DNA of 21,888 bases. Source: DRWZ01 sp964601505 (GTDB taxonomy: Bacteria; Calescibacteriota; Calescibacteriia; Calescibacteriales; Calescibacteriaceae). Shown one piece after another: positions 13,886 through 20,361 of this stretch; position 1 is the first letter of the stretch, and every line of letters starts with the position of its first letter. The stretch is taken from contig CAZRNR010000036.1 of assembly GCA_964601505.1 (NCBI GenBank), forward strand, positions 1-21,888, in the 5' to 3' direction. Below the pieces are notes generated by a model. The model did no database searches, was not told where the DNA came from, and was given only the letters and a program-made list of their open reading frames with translations. Both the position numbers and the translations under genes were made by a program.

Positions 13886-14320
13886 ATGAAGGTAAAGTAT
13901 GTCGAATCGGAAATTTTTTTAAAACAGGGCGATACAATTATCGTCCCTGAAAGATTTCAGAACAAAGAAAAGGAAGTATTATATGTAGCTGAGCTGTTCC
14001 CCTCAGAGGAGTACATTAAATTACTTGAGGACTGCAGGTTGTTTCATGCTATTGTAGCCCTTCTGTGCAGAACCGAAACCGATGAGTCAATAAAAAACAT
14101 AACCGATTTGTCAGAAGATCAAGAGAAAATGTTGGCATTTGCCATAGCCACGTATGCGCCAGCCTTCGATGAAATGAATTATAGCATCCAGGAAGGTATA
14201 GAAAAGTTACTTATGATAGCACATTATCAGATCGAATGTTATTGCGGTTTAGATGCCGGAGAATTTTGGGTTTTTGAGGAAACACCAAAGAAATTTAAAC
14301 TATTTCCGTCGGAAAATTAA
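13886..14320 (+). CDS. Unknown acidic protein
   Basis: A 144-residue protein from ATG 13886, preceded by a perfect extended -10 box and by a GGGG that may act as a poor Shine-Dalgarno. It is acidic and mostly helical. The first 35 residues form strands (MKVKYVESEIFLKQGDTIIVPERFQNKEKEVLYVAEL). A C-terminal stretch has two Cys (IECYCGLDAGEFWVF). There are no membrane segments or known motifs. The next gene starts 14 bases after its stop. Position behind a strong promoter in a cluster of small genes fits an early host-takeover or regulatory function, which is only a guess from context. Confidence 0.7.
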   Translation: MKVKYVESEIFLKQGDTIIVPERFQNKEKEVLYVAELFPSEEYIKLLEDCRLFHAIVALLCRTETDESIKNITDLSEDQEKMLAFAIATYAPAFDEMNYSIQEGIEKLLMIAHYQIECYCGLDAGEFWVFEETPKKFKLFPSEN

Positions 14321-14334
14321 AATAATTCGTCGAC

Positions 14335-14688
14335 ATGAAAGAGGTATTTGTGAAGGGTTTAATGTGCGAAGTTGGCCCCGGCCACATCAAAATTACAATT
14401 GACCCGAAATATTTCAATCTTTACCTCGCTGGTCTAGTTAAGTTCGATGTGTCAAACAGCGCAGTTAACGACATTAAATTGCTGACGCTTGATAAGCTTT
14501 TAAAATCCGTTTCAAGTAGTGCGATTAAATATGTTCTCGAAGGTTTAAGCAGCTTACTATTAAAGGAAAAGGAAAAAATAAAACCAAAAGAGTTGATAGA
14601 AACTTTAATTTATAGTTTAAGCCTATTCGTGGGTCTGATAACATATAAAACTGACCCGCCTAGGTATGTTTTGATGGTGTTAAATTAA
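14335..14688 (+). CDS. Unknown 117-residue protein
   Basis: Starts at ATG 14335, 14 bases after the previous stop, and shares its promoter. The N-terminal third is strand-like (VFVKGLMCEVGPGHIKITIDPKYFNLYLAGLVKFDV); the rest is helical with a Leu-rich segment near residues 85-108 (LIETLIYSLSLFVGLITY) that could be a buried helix or one membrane pass. Its stop TAA overlaps the stop of the convergent gene within TTAA at 14685-14688, leaving no room for a terminator between them. Not recognised. Confidence 0.7.
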   Translation: MKEVFVKGLMCEVGPGHIKITIDPKYFNLYLAGLVKFDVSNSAVNDIKLLTLDKLLKSVSSSAIKYVLEGLSSLLLKEKEKIKPKELIETLIYSLSLFVGLITYKTDPPRYVLMVLN

Positions 14689-15656
14689 GTTTCAGAAGCC
14701 GGGGCCCTTCCTTCTCCTCCCTCTCCTTCTACTTCGCCTGAATTTGTTTTTTCTTTTGTCTCTGGCTGCTCAAGCCCACTAAGTTTGTACAGAAGTTTTA
14801 TAATAAAATTCACTTTCGCATCTAGTTGCGACACAAGGTACATTAGTTGATCTAATATCTCTATTTCGTATTGCTCTATCTCTTCAATGCTCATCGGCCT
14901 TTCGGCGGCTTCGGCGACCTCTCTGGCCTTTTCTTGATCAACTGGTTCAATTGATTTTGCGACATCTTTTACAGCCTGCTTGAGCTCTTCAGCCGTTTGC
15001 GGCGCCACCTCTTCGGCTATTTTCGTCATCAAAACACGTAATTCAAACGGAGTCAAATTGTCGCGCAATATTTCCGTCTTTATTAGGCTAGATATTTCAT
15101 TTCTAATTTTTTTAGCATCAGAAGCCGTCTTAATTAGCTGTCTAAAATATTTATTATCCTGTAGTTTTTTCTTTTCAGCAGCGATTTTTTCAAACAGCTG
15201 ATCAGTGTAGAAATTTGGATCGTCCCATTCTACGACTCCGCTGCGCCTTTTGACAACGTTTTTGTAAAACGCTTTGTCAAGGCTTGTTCTTGACGTTGCT
15301 TGTATCTGTCCTACTTTAACGTTTGGTCTCGTGAAATCATCTAAATTATCTACTTTGGATGCGGTCTTAATGTTTTTTACAGCATCCGAGAAAATTTTAT
15401 CGAATGAATCTTGCATTACATCCTCAACCTTGATAGGCGAAAATTTACCTTTGGCCCCAGACTGGTAGTGAGCTAGCAAAAGTTGTTTGTTTAATTCGCT
15501 GACCAATGCCTGCAGTTCGTGCGGAGTAAGACTCTTTTCTTCGGCTACTTTTTGCAATAATTTAACTTGTAGGTTGTAATTGTTTATCAGATTTCGCTTT
15601 GTTAACTCCCTACTGATTTCGTTTGCAAGTTTTACAATTTTGGTATTTTTAACCAT
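14685..15656 (-). CDS. Helical protein with duplicated LTPxEL motif, likely virion-related
   Basis: A 323-residue protein from ATG 15656. Two related segments are visible: NEIS at residues 12-15 followed by SLTPHELQALVSELN (42-56), and NEIS at 186-189 followed by NLTPFELRVLMTKIAEEV (200-217), suggesting an ancient internal duplication. Between them is a charged linker, and the C-terminus is a disordered Glu/Gly tail (EVEGEGGEGRAPASET) after a coiled-coil-like stretch (EQYEIEILDQLMYLVSQLDAKVNFIIKLLYKL). Short L(T/N)P-E-L/I helices of this type recur in uncharacterised large-phage virion proteins, as I recall, but I cannot name a family. A class-matching leftward promoter (TTGCTT-17-TATCTT) lies about 30-60 bp upstream. 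It is a single-gene unit. Confidence 0.75.
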   Translation of the reverse strand: MVKNTKIVKLANEISRELTKRNLINNYNLQVKLLQKVAEEKSLTPHELQALVSELNKQLLLAHYQSGAKGKFSPIKVEDVMQDSFDKIFSDAVKNIKTASKVDNLDDFTRPNVKVGQIQATSRTSLDKAFYKNVVKRRSGVVEWDDPNFYTDQLFEKIAAEKKKLQDNKYFRQLIKTASDAKKIRNEISSLIKTEILRDNLTPFELRVLMTKIAEEVAPQTAEELKQAVKDVAKSIEPVDQEKAREVAEAAERPMSIEEIEQYEIEILDQLMYLVSQLDAKVNFIIKLLYKLSGLEQPETKEKTNSGEVEGEGGEGRAPASET

Positions 15657-15686
15657 GTTGGGACGCTGTTAGTTGGTGTTTTAGGT

Positions 15687-15715
15687 AAGATAAGTTGCCA
15701 TTACAATAAAAGCAA
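15687..15715 (-). promoter_or_regulatory. Leftward promoter TTGCTT-17-TATCTT
   Basis: On the minus strand TTGCTT, 17 bases, TATCTT. The predicted start near 15680 gives a leader of about 24 bases before ATG 15656. Same -10 as at 12193-12198 and same -35 as at 3941-3946. Confidence 0.5.
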
Positions 15716-15724
15716 TTGATTGCA

Positions 15725-15732
15725 GGTAAAAT
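15725..15732 (+). promoter_or_regulatory. Extended -10 like box GGTAAAAT before poly(A) leader
   Basis: AGGTAAAATAATAA differs from the TGGTAAAAT box only in its first base. A start near 15739 would place the whole 39-base A tract in the 5' leader of the 15787-15930 zinc-ribbon gene. Confidence 0.45.
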
Positions 15733-15741
15733 AATAATGAA

Positions 15742-15919
<178 letters not shown>

Positions 15920-15930
<11 letters not shown>

Positions 15931-15943
15931 AAAACGGCTTCGC
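15920..15943. terminator. Bidirectional terminator at convergent gene ends
   Basis: An 8-bp stem GCGAGGCC / GGCTTCGC (one G-T wobble) with an eight-base A-rich loop. On the minus strand TTTCTTCTTTTTCTTC follows directly, ending the lysis-like operon. On the plus strand T runs come only after about twelve bases (TCTTTTTTTC). The left arm is inside the zinc-ribbon gene and includes its final codons. Confidence 0.65.
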
Positions 15944-15978
15944 TTGTCTTTACCTCCCTCTTTTTTTCTTTTTTTTTC

Positions 15979-16689
15979 TCAAAACTCAACGCCGTAACCG
16001 ACCTTCACGCCGACATAGCCGCGTCGCACGTCGATGCCGCCGACAAACCGCCCGATGCCGTAGCCGGCCCACATCGCCGGACCGCCGTGTTTGCCGAGTT
16101 GCCATTGCACGCCGAAATAAAATTTTTTGTGATTGAAAAGTATTCCAGGAACAAGGTTTATTTTATCTCCCTGCGTTACAATTCCGATGTAAGGACCGAA
16201 CCCGCTATTAAATTTTTTGAACACAAGTGCCAGATCTAGCCCAAATTGAATGTCTGTACCGTATCCTACATAAGCGTCTACAAAAATCTTTTTAGATCTT
16301 TTGGGCTCAAAAATCACTACGTAGTTTTCCGTTTCAATCGATGTTACTTCATCGCTGATAGGTATTTTTAATGTTTCGCTTTTAGCTTCGTAGGTGAGTG
16401 TATAAATGCTATCTTTATTAAATTTGATGTTTATTGCGTACGATTTCGATTTAAATGTCGTATCAACGAAAATTTTGCCTTTGAATTCCTCTGTTTTGCC
16501 CTTTTTGATAATTGACAAGTTGCCAACTTGTTCGGTTGCGTTGTCGTCTTTTATTAGACCTGGCACATAAAAGTTTGTAGTTTGGCGAGTGAAGTAAACG
16601 ATCCCGACAATAGCCACAAGAAGTGCCATAAAGTAAAATGGCCATAGGGAGCTGATTTCAACCGCTATTTTAAAACCTTTCTTTAACAT
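15979..16689 (-). CDS. Membrane-anchored beta-rich protein, last gene of lysis-like cassette
   Basis: A 236-residue protein from ATG 16689, with AAGGA seven bases upstream. Residues 13-33 form one transmembrane helix (LWPFYFMALLVAIVGIVYF) after a short basic N-terminus. Residues 40-130 are strand-rich with many Lys. Residues 135-236 are an alternating aromatic/Gly series of likely amphipathic strands (YVGYGTDIQFGLDLALVF, YIGIV, FYFGVQW, YVGVKVGYGVEF), ending in Phe like the C-terminal signal of outer-membrane beta barrels. Its start overlaps the transglycosylase by 20 bp. An inner-membrane anchor plus an outer-membrane-like end next to an endolysin would suit a spanin-like role in outer-membrane disruption, but no known spanin has quite this form. 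The C-terminal 40 codons are a GC-rich island. Confidence 0.75.
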   Translation of the reverse strand: MLKKGFKIAVEISSLWPFYFMALLVAIVGIVYFTRQTTNFYVPGLIKDDNATEQVGNLSIIKKGKTEEFKGKIFVDTTFKSKSYAINIKFNKDSIYTLTYEAKSETLKIPISDEVTSIETENYVVIFEPKRSKKIFVDAYVGYGTDIQFGLDLALVFKKFNSGFGPYIGIVTQGDKINLVPGILFNHKKFYFGVQWQLGKHGGPAMWAGYGIGRFVGGIDVRRGYVGVKVGYGVEF

Positions 16690-17206
16690 TTTGTATCCTT
16701 TCGCAATATTTTCTTGTTATTTCGGGCAAGTACTTTTTGTTCTTTTGCCAATTGGCGACTTTGCCGCTCAGGTCGTAAGCCCTTTTTGCGGCGCCAGGTC
16801 CGGCGTTGTAGCCGGCATCGGCGAGCATTTGGACGTTGCGGTCGTGTAGTTCTTTTGGAGATAGCATCGTTCCGAAAACGTATTTGATGATGTCTTTAAT
16901 ATAGAGCATCATGATCCGTATTGAGATATACGGATCGTAAAGTTGTTTAGGCGATTTAATGTTGTATTTTTTAGCTGTCGGCAAAGTGAATTGGGCTATG
17001 CCATAAGCAGGATCGTTTGGGTTGTATGCTTGTGGATTTAAACCGCTCTCGACGTATAATCTCGCTTTATGCCATTTCCATAACGACACATCCCCAAAAT
17101 GCAATAACGTTTGTTCTTGTATATAGCTATCGTATTTCGTTACTGCAAGCAAACCTGCTGAGAGTAACAAAGTTATGAAGATGGTAATCAAGCACCTCAG
17201 TTTCAT
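16670..17206 (-). CDS. Lytic transglycosylase (SLT fold) with N-terminal signal/anchor
   Basis: I place the start at ATG 17206 (178 residues) because the product then begins MKLRC followed by a hydrophobic signal or anchor (LITIFITLLLSAGLLAV, residues 6-22); the frame extends to a TTG at 17254. The catalytic motif VESGLNPQA has E53 as general acid, followed by AYGIAQFT and the conserved GYNAGPG (132-138), all standard for Slt/MltC-like goose-lysozyme-fold enzymes that cleave murein glycan with 1,6-anhydro product. The protein is short, essentially only the SLT domain. The uncleaved-anchor look is compatible with a signal-anchor-release endolysin. It lies between a three-helix membrane protein and a spanin-like protein, so it is most likely the phage lysin, although a virion murein hydrolase is possible. 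A GC-rich island covers the GYNAGPG region. Confidence 0.9.
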   Translation of the reverse strand: MKLRCLITIFITLLLSAGLLAVTKYDSYIQEQTLLHFGDVSLWKWHKARLYVESGLNPQAYNPNDPAYGIAQFTLPTAKKYNIKSPKQLYDPYISIRIMMLYIKDIIKYVFGTMLSPKELHDRNVQMLADAGYNAGPGAAKRAYDLSGKVANWQKNKKYLPEITRKYCERIQNVKERF

Positions 17207-17256
17207 GATAACTGAGTTATTTTGTTTTTTAAACGGCGAATGGAGGGAGGGCAAGC

Positions 17257-17532
17257 TTAAAACGCTGTTGCGATCACAATGGCAATTGCTAGGTAGGTTA
17301 AAGCTGCTGCGATATTGTTGTTTTTCACCTCTTGTTCAAAATCAACGCTTACAAAATCGATTTTAGCAACTGTATACAGGATCAGCAATTTGAGGAATGG
17401 TTTGAAGACGAACATGCTTAGGAGGCCTATAAGGCTGGCAGGGGCAGATTCGTCATTTATTTGTGCCGCAAAGAAAGTTCCGTATCCTATCAGAAATAGA
17501 ATGATGTAAAGCTTCAGCGCCGAAAGTTTCAT
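17257..17532 (-). CDS. Three-helix membrane protein, candidate holin
   Basis: A 91-residue protein from ATG 17532, whose start overlaps the preceding stop by ATGA. Three hydrophobic helices are seen at residues 6-23 (LKLYIILFLIGYGTFFAA), 33-57 (SLIGLLSMFVFKPFLKLLILYTVA) and 73-91 (NIAAALTYLAIAIVIATAF), with a short charged loop (DFEQEVKN) between the last two. Size, number of helices and position directly upstream of the transglycosylase gene fit a class I-like holin that permeabilises the inner membrane. Holins are too diverse to identify by sequence alone. It shares no obvious motif with named families. Confidence 0.75.
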   Translation of the reverse strand: MKLSALKLYIILFLIGYGTFFAAQINDESAPASLIGLLSMFVFKPFLKLLILYTVAKIDFVSVDFEQEVKNNNIAAALTYLAIAIVIATAF

Positions 17533-17837
17533 CTAAGTGTTGACATTATGTTTTTGATGACCAGGAAGCTCAAGCCGACAAATGCAGCAAGTCCGATGAG
17601 GACGATTGCGATTATGCGCGGAAACGTATTTACAAATCTGAGCGGCATAATATCGCGTTCTATAGCCTTGATCTTGGCCCAGGCTGAAACTGTAAGATCC
17701 TTGATGCTTCTAACGTTCTTTGTTCCGTTCTCTTCCATTTCTACGTAGAACTGATTTTCTATCTCTCTGATTTTTTCGTGCAATTGATCAATTTTCAGTT
17801 CTATCCTGGCAAGTTTACTTGATAGGTTCTCTTTCAT
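17529..17837 (-). CDS. Coiled coil plus C-terminal membrane helix, XhlA-like architecture
   Basis: A 102-residue protein using ATG 17837 (in-frame GTG and TTG lie just upstream). Residues 3-35 form a coiled coil (SSKLARIELKIDQLHEKIREIENQF), a helical middle follows, and residues 75-97 are one transmembrane segment (IIAIVLIGLAAFVGLSFLVIKNI). The arrangement of soluble coiled coil followed by C-terminal anchor is that of XhlA/hemolysin-type lysis proteins and of some antiholins. It overlaps the zinc-ribbon gene upstream by 23 bp and the holin candidate downstream by ATGA, so the cassette is translationally linked. A holin partner or antiholin is the most likely role; this is inferred from architecture and position. 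Confidence 0.7.
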   Translation of the reverse strand: MKENLSSKLARIELKIDQLHEKIREIENQFYVEMEENGTKNVRSIKDLTVSAWAKIKAIERDIMPLRFVNTFPRIIAIVLIGLAAFVGLSFLVIKNIMSTLR

Positions 17838-18015
17838 CACCAATTTCGTTGTTAGTTAGTACCATTGCGTGCTTAAAGAACACTTGTTCGTCAGCCGCCG
17901 CTTTTACAAGGTCTTCAGATAAAGATTTGCCGCATTTTAGGCAAAAACTGGTATCGATTTTATTAGTTGTGCCGCAATTGCGGCAAACTTTAAACTCTTT
18001 TTTCTTGTTTTTCAT
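17815..18015 (-). CDS. Small zinc-ribbon protein leading the lysis-like operon
   Basis: A 66-residue protein from ATG 18015. A basic N-terminus (MKNKKKEFKV) precedes a textbook zinc ribbon, C11-x2-C14...C25-x2-C28 (CRNCGTTNKIDTSFCLKCGK), like the short ribbons found at the ends of many bacterial and archaeal proteins. The rest is acidic and helical (DLVKAAADEQVFFKHAM). It has no membrane segment. It is the first gene of the leftward 18015-15979 unit, directly divergent from the sigma-like gene at 18114. It may be a regulator of the cassette or an adaptor; nothing shows which. There is no Shine-Dalgarno. Confidence 0.75.
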   Translation of the reverse strand: MKNKKKEFKVCRNCGTTNKIDTSFCLKCGKSLSEDLVKAAADEQVFFKHAMVLTNNEIGDEREPIK

Positions 18016-18037
18016 GATGTAATTTTGTATATTTGTG

Positions 18038-18043
18038 TATAAT
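18038..18043 (+). promoter_or_regulatory. -10 box TATAAT for sigma-like gene
   Basis: GTGTATAAT in the divergent intergenic region, with a predicted start near 18050 and a leader of about 64 bases before ATG 18114. The upstream hexamer is not TTGACA-like. Confidence 0.45.
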
Positions 18044-18054
18044 TTTTGAGACCC

Positions 18055-18102
18055 ATTTTAAAATTAAAATTATTGTTCAAACATGCAATTTTAAAATTAA
18101 AA
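18055..18102 (+). repeat. Two exact 15-bp direct repeats in leader of sigma-like gene
   Basis: ATTTTAAAATTAAAA occurs at 18055-18069 and again at 18088-18102, a 33-bp period (about three helical turns). The second copy abuts the AAGGAG ribosome-binding site. The placement between promoter and start suggests an operator or a translational control site. Confidence 0.6.
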
Positions 18103-18113
18103 GGAGAAATTGC

Positions 18114-18716
18114 ATGGCAGATTCACAAAGCATCCCAACCCGGCTAACTCTCCCGCAATCAAACCCTCCTGGCGAGGATGATGCCCGTGCCATCCAGTCA
18201 ATTGTCTCGCGGGTGCTTTCTAAAAACGACTTGCTTGCTAAAATCATTATGACTAAGCAAGCCATGGAGCTTTGCGACATAGAGCAGGAGCTCGCCATGC
18301 ATGCTTGGAAAAATCTTTTAAATTTGAGCGAGAAAAATAAAAAGATCAGTATCAATTCGCTTTACAACTTTTTGAGGCTGAGGTTATACGAAATGGCTTT
18401 AAACGTGCGAAAAGCAGGCTCCTCTACAAGGGATGTAACCTCTCAATACCGTAAAGTAACGATGATTTTGTCCAACGAAGACGAGGAAAACGAAGAGAAA
18501 TTAAGATATTTCGAAGAAACGATTTTCAACATCAGCCAGGACGGTATAGAAACGCATGCATTTTTTGAATATGCAAAGAGTCATTTGAACGATAGAGAAA
18601 GTGTAATCATTTCTTTTATCTGCCAAGGGATGAGCCCTACGCAGCTTATACAGCTTGGTTTCTGTAGCAGGCGAGAATTTGCTAAGATCAGGCAAAAACT
18701 CAAAAATTTGCTTTGA
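18114..18716 (+). CDS. Divergent sigma-70-like protein (regions 2 and 4)
   Basis: A 200-residue protein. The start is ATG 18114, with AAGGAG seven bases upstream (18101-18106). Residues 45-95 (DIEQELAMHAWKNLL...SINSLYNFLRLRLYEMALNVRKAG) resemble sigma region 2, where the D-x2-QE...W pattern forms the core-polymerase-binding helices. The C-terminal 50 residues (LNDRESVIISFICQGMSPTQLIQLGFCSRREFAKIRQKLKNLL) look like region 4 with its helix-turn-helix (L..RE..VI.....G.S...L...G.....F...R). Between is an acidic linker (NEDEENEEKLRYFEE). Similarity is weak, as in phage late sigma factors, which diverge strongly. It would direct host RNA polymerase to a phage promoter class. It has its own promoter with direct repeats and its own terminator. 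Alternative: another helix-turn-helix regulator. Confidence 0.55.
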   Translation: MADSQSIPTRLTLPQSNPPGEDDARAIQSIVSRVLSKNDLLAKIIMTKQAMELCDIEQELAMHAWKNLLNLSEKNKKISINSLYNFLRLRLYEMALNVRKAGSSTRDVTSQYRKVTMILSNEDEENEEKLRYFEETIFNISQDGIETHAFFEYAKSHLNDRESVIISFICQGMSPTQLIQLGFCSRREFAKIRQKLKNLL

Positions 18717-18726
18717 GTTTAATGGA

Positions 18727-18755
18727 GGGAGGGAGAATTAAGCCCTCCCTTTTTT
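18727..18755 (+). terminator. Intrinsic terminator after sigma-like gene
   Basis: A perfect 7-bp stem GGGAGGG / CCCTCCC with a nine-base loop, followed at once by six T residues. It starts 11 bases after the stop of the sigma-like gene. Confidence 0.85.
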
Positions 18756-18789
18756 CATTTGATTTAACCCTCCCATCTTCAATCCGGCC

Positions 18790-18798
18790 TGGTAAAAT
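18790..18798 (+). promoter_or_regulatory. Extended -10 promoter TGGTAAAAT placed next to ATG
   Basis: TGGTAAAAT ends only eight bases before ATG 18807. The expected start site, six to eight bases after the -10, falls at or just before the A of the ATG, so the 18807 gene could be leaderless. Confidence 0.6.
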
Positions 18799-18806
18799 AA
18801 ATAACG

Positions 18807-20030
18807 ATGCCGCCCTTTCTAAATAAACAACTAATTTCAACAGGTATGAAAATACCGAGGCAAATTTTAAATAGCAACATATCTTCATACGCAAAATTGC
18901 TTTATATATTGCTCTATAACGGCCATAGCCTTGCTAAAACAGAAGGGCTTATGACGCTTGCAGAACTGAAACTAGCCTTAGTTGAACTTGCTAGGAAAAA
19001 CCTAATAGAATTCAATCCCGTCACAATAACGCCACTTTTGACGGAACAAAACAAACCTGTGGAATTTGCACAAGCTGACGACAGGGTGATATTTTCAGAG
19101 CTGATAAGCGCAGATGCCAAAATAGCTTACCTGAACTCCCTCATCAACAACACAGAAATAAAAAACGAGGCGATCGTCGAAGAGCTGGCCGTTTTCGGCC
19201 TGGTTGACGGCAAGCGCGCCGTTGCCGCCCCTGTGCCGTCAAACGGCGATATCGTGCATTTGTTCGACGAGAGCCGGCCTGTTGTCGGCGCCTTGTCGGC
19301 GAAAGAGCTGATACACGAAATCAATCCAAATGCGAAGAAGTATAGCGGTTGGCCGATAAGCACGCTTTTGGCGACTTTTCTCGTGTCGCAGATGCTTCCG
19401 CTGACGGCAAGCGAAGTATCCACAGTAATGGATTTAATTTGCGCTAAAACAGGTACTTCGGCGAGGAAAAAGAAATTTGTACCTGTTAAAATCGACGAGC
19501 TTAGGAAGACGGTTCTGAACGCCTTTAAAAAATGTGGTATAAACTACCAGTGGCAATATAAAATTGATGATGGCATAATCACCAATTTCGTCGCAAAACT
19601 CGAGAAAACGGAAAAGTTTAAAAATTATTCCGATGTGCTATACTATGTTGAGGAATACATAAAAGCATATGCTAGCCTAATGAACAGAAAAGATTATAGT
19701 TATTTAAAAAATGCAACATCGCATCTAAAAAACCTAGTTTATTATTTTGATAAATTGCACGAAATCGCGGGTCCGAAAAGCAGAACGAGGAGTTGGCAGA
19801 ACTATTACTATGCAGTTCAGAACAAGGTGAAAAAGATGAATATACCCAATGTAAACATCGCAAAGTATGTGATCGCATATCTTAGTTACAACGTTGCCGA
19901 AAAGCTACGGCTGTATGACTTGACTGACAGGCTGCTCGATGTAATAGGTAAAATTAAGTTATCCGAAAACGAACTTGAAGAAGCAAAAAAACTAATTTCT
20001 CAAATCGATGGACATACTAGGAATATTTAA
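18807..20030 (+). CDS. Unknown protein, possible replication initiator-like N-terminus
   Basis: A 407-residue protein from ATG 18807; the in-frame ATG at 18846 (MKIPRQIL) is an alternative. The N-terminal segment (MKIPRQILNSNISSYAKLLYILLYN...LMTLAELKLALVELARKNLIEF) reads like the winged-helix start of DnaD-type or plasmid and phage replication initiators, where I(P) then LS..AKL.Y..L is followed by a helix-turn-helix. The later part is helical and basic, with no ATPase or nuclease motif. Residues 125-195 lie on a pronounced GC-rich island rich in Ala, Val and Gly. It has an extended -10 promoter immediately before the ATG, overlaps the next gene by 23 bp, and shares an operon with the RpoD-like sigma. 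It also lies near the structured non-coding right end, which would suit a replication role. That role is tentative. Confidence 0.75.
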   Translation: MPPFLNKQLISTGMKIPRQILNSNISSYAKLLYILLYNGHSLAKTEGLMTLAELKLALVELARKNLIEFNPVTITPLLTEQNKPVEFAQADDRVIFSELISADAKIAYLNSLINNTEIKNEAIVEELAVFGLVDGKRAVAAPVPSNGDIVHLFDESRPVVGALSAKELIHEINPNAKKYSGWPISTLLATFLVSQMLPLTASEVSTVMDLICAKTGTSARKKKFVPVKIDELRKTVLNAFKKCGINYQWQYKIDDGIITNFVAKLEKTEKFKNYSDVLYYVEEYIKAYASLMNRKDYSYLKNATSHLKNLVYYFDKLHEIAGPKSRTRSWQNYYYAVQNKVKKMNIPNVNIAKYVIAYLSYNVAEKLRLYDLTDRLLDVIGKIKLSENELEEAKKLISQIDGHTRNI

Positions 20031-20361
20031 AAATGCCGAAAAGGACGACGGCGGCTCCGGCGCTGGGCCGCACAGGGCGCTGGAGCTGGCCCGGCAGAGT
20101 GCGCAGTCGATAGAGGAGTTAAGCGTTCTTGAAAAACCAGTTGTTTTTCGCTGCACCTGCCGGTATAAATTTGCAATACATTATTTCTTTCTAGTTGTAG
20201 GAGTTAAACCAGTTTCTTGTCCTAATTGTTCTTTTGAATGGCAGATAAATTTCTTGCGCAAACTGGCAATGTATTCATATCTCAAGGAACCCAAAGAGCC
20301 AGTTGTTTTTGTTGATTTAACAGATTTAAAACAAACGAGCGTGAACGTAGTAGATGAATAG
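20008..20361 (+). CDS. Zinc-ribbon protein between possible initiator and sigma factor
   Basis: A 117-residue protein from ATG 20008, overlapping the upstream gene by 23 bp and the sigma gene by 8 bp. Residues 11-36 are a GC-rich-encoded, Gly/Ala-rich helix (DDGGSGAGPHRALELARQSAQ). Residues 46-80 form a zinc ribbon with C49-x-C51 and C71-x2-C74 (FRCTCRYKF...SCPNCSFEWQI), and the tail is strand then acidic. The first pair is C-x-C rather than C-x2-C. CSFEW echoes CQFEW in the 47-residue ribbon protein at 15787. The tight coupling to the sigma gene makes a sigma partner, anti-sigma or transcription adaptor worth considering, as small Zn proteins often play such roles. No direct evidence. Confidence 0.75.
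   Translation: MDILGIFKNAEKDDGGSGAGPHRALELARQSAQSIEELSVLEKPVVFRCTCRYKFAIHYFFLVVGVKPVSCPNCSFEWQINFLRKLAMYSYLKEPKEPVVFVDLTDLKQTSVNVVDE

Noticed and set aside
17239..18733. Shared 13-mer AATGGAGGGAGGG at 17239 and 18721
   Set aside because: The second copy is part of a terminator stem and the first lies between two coupled genes; low complexity, no further copies seen.
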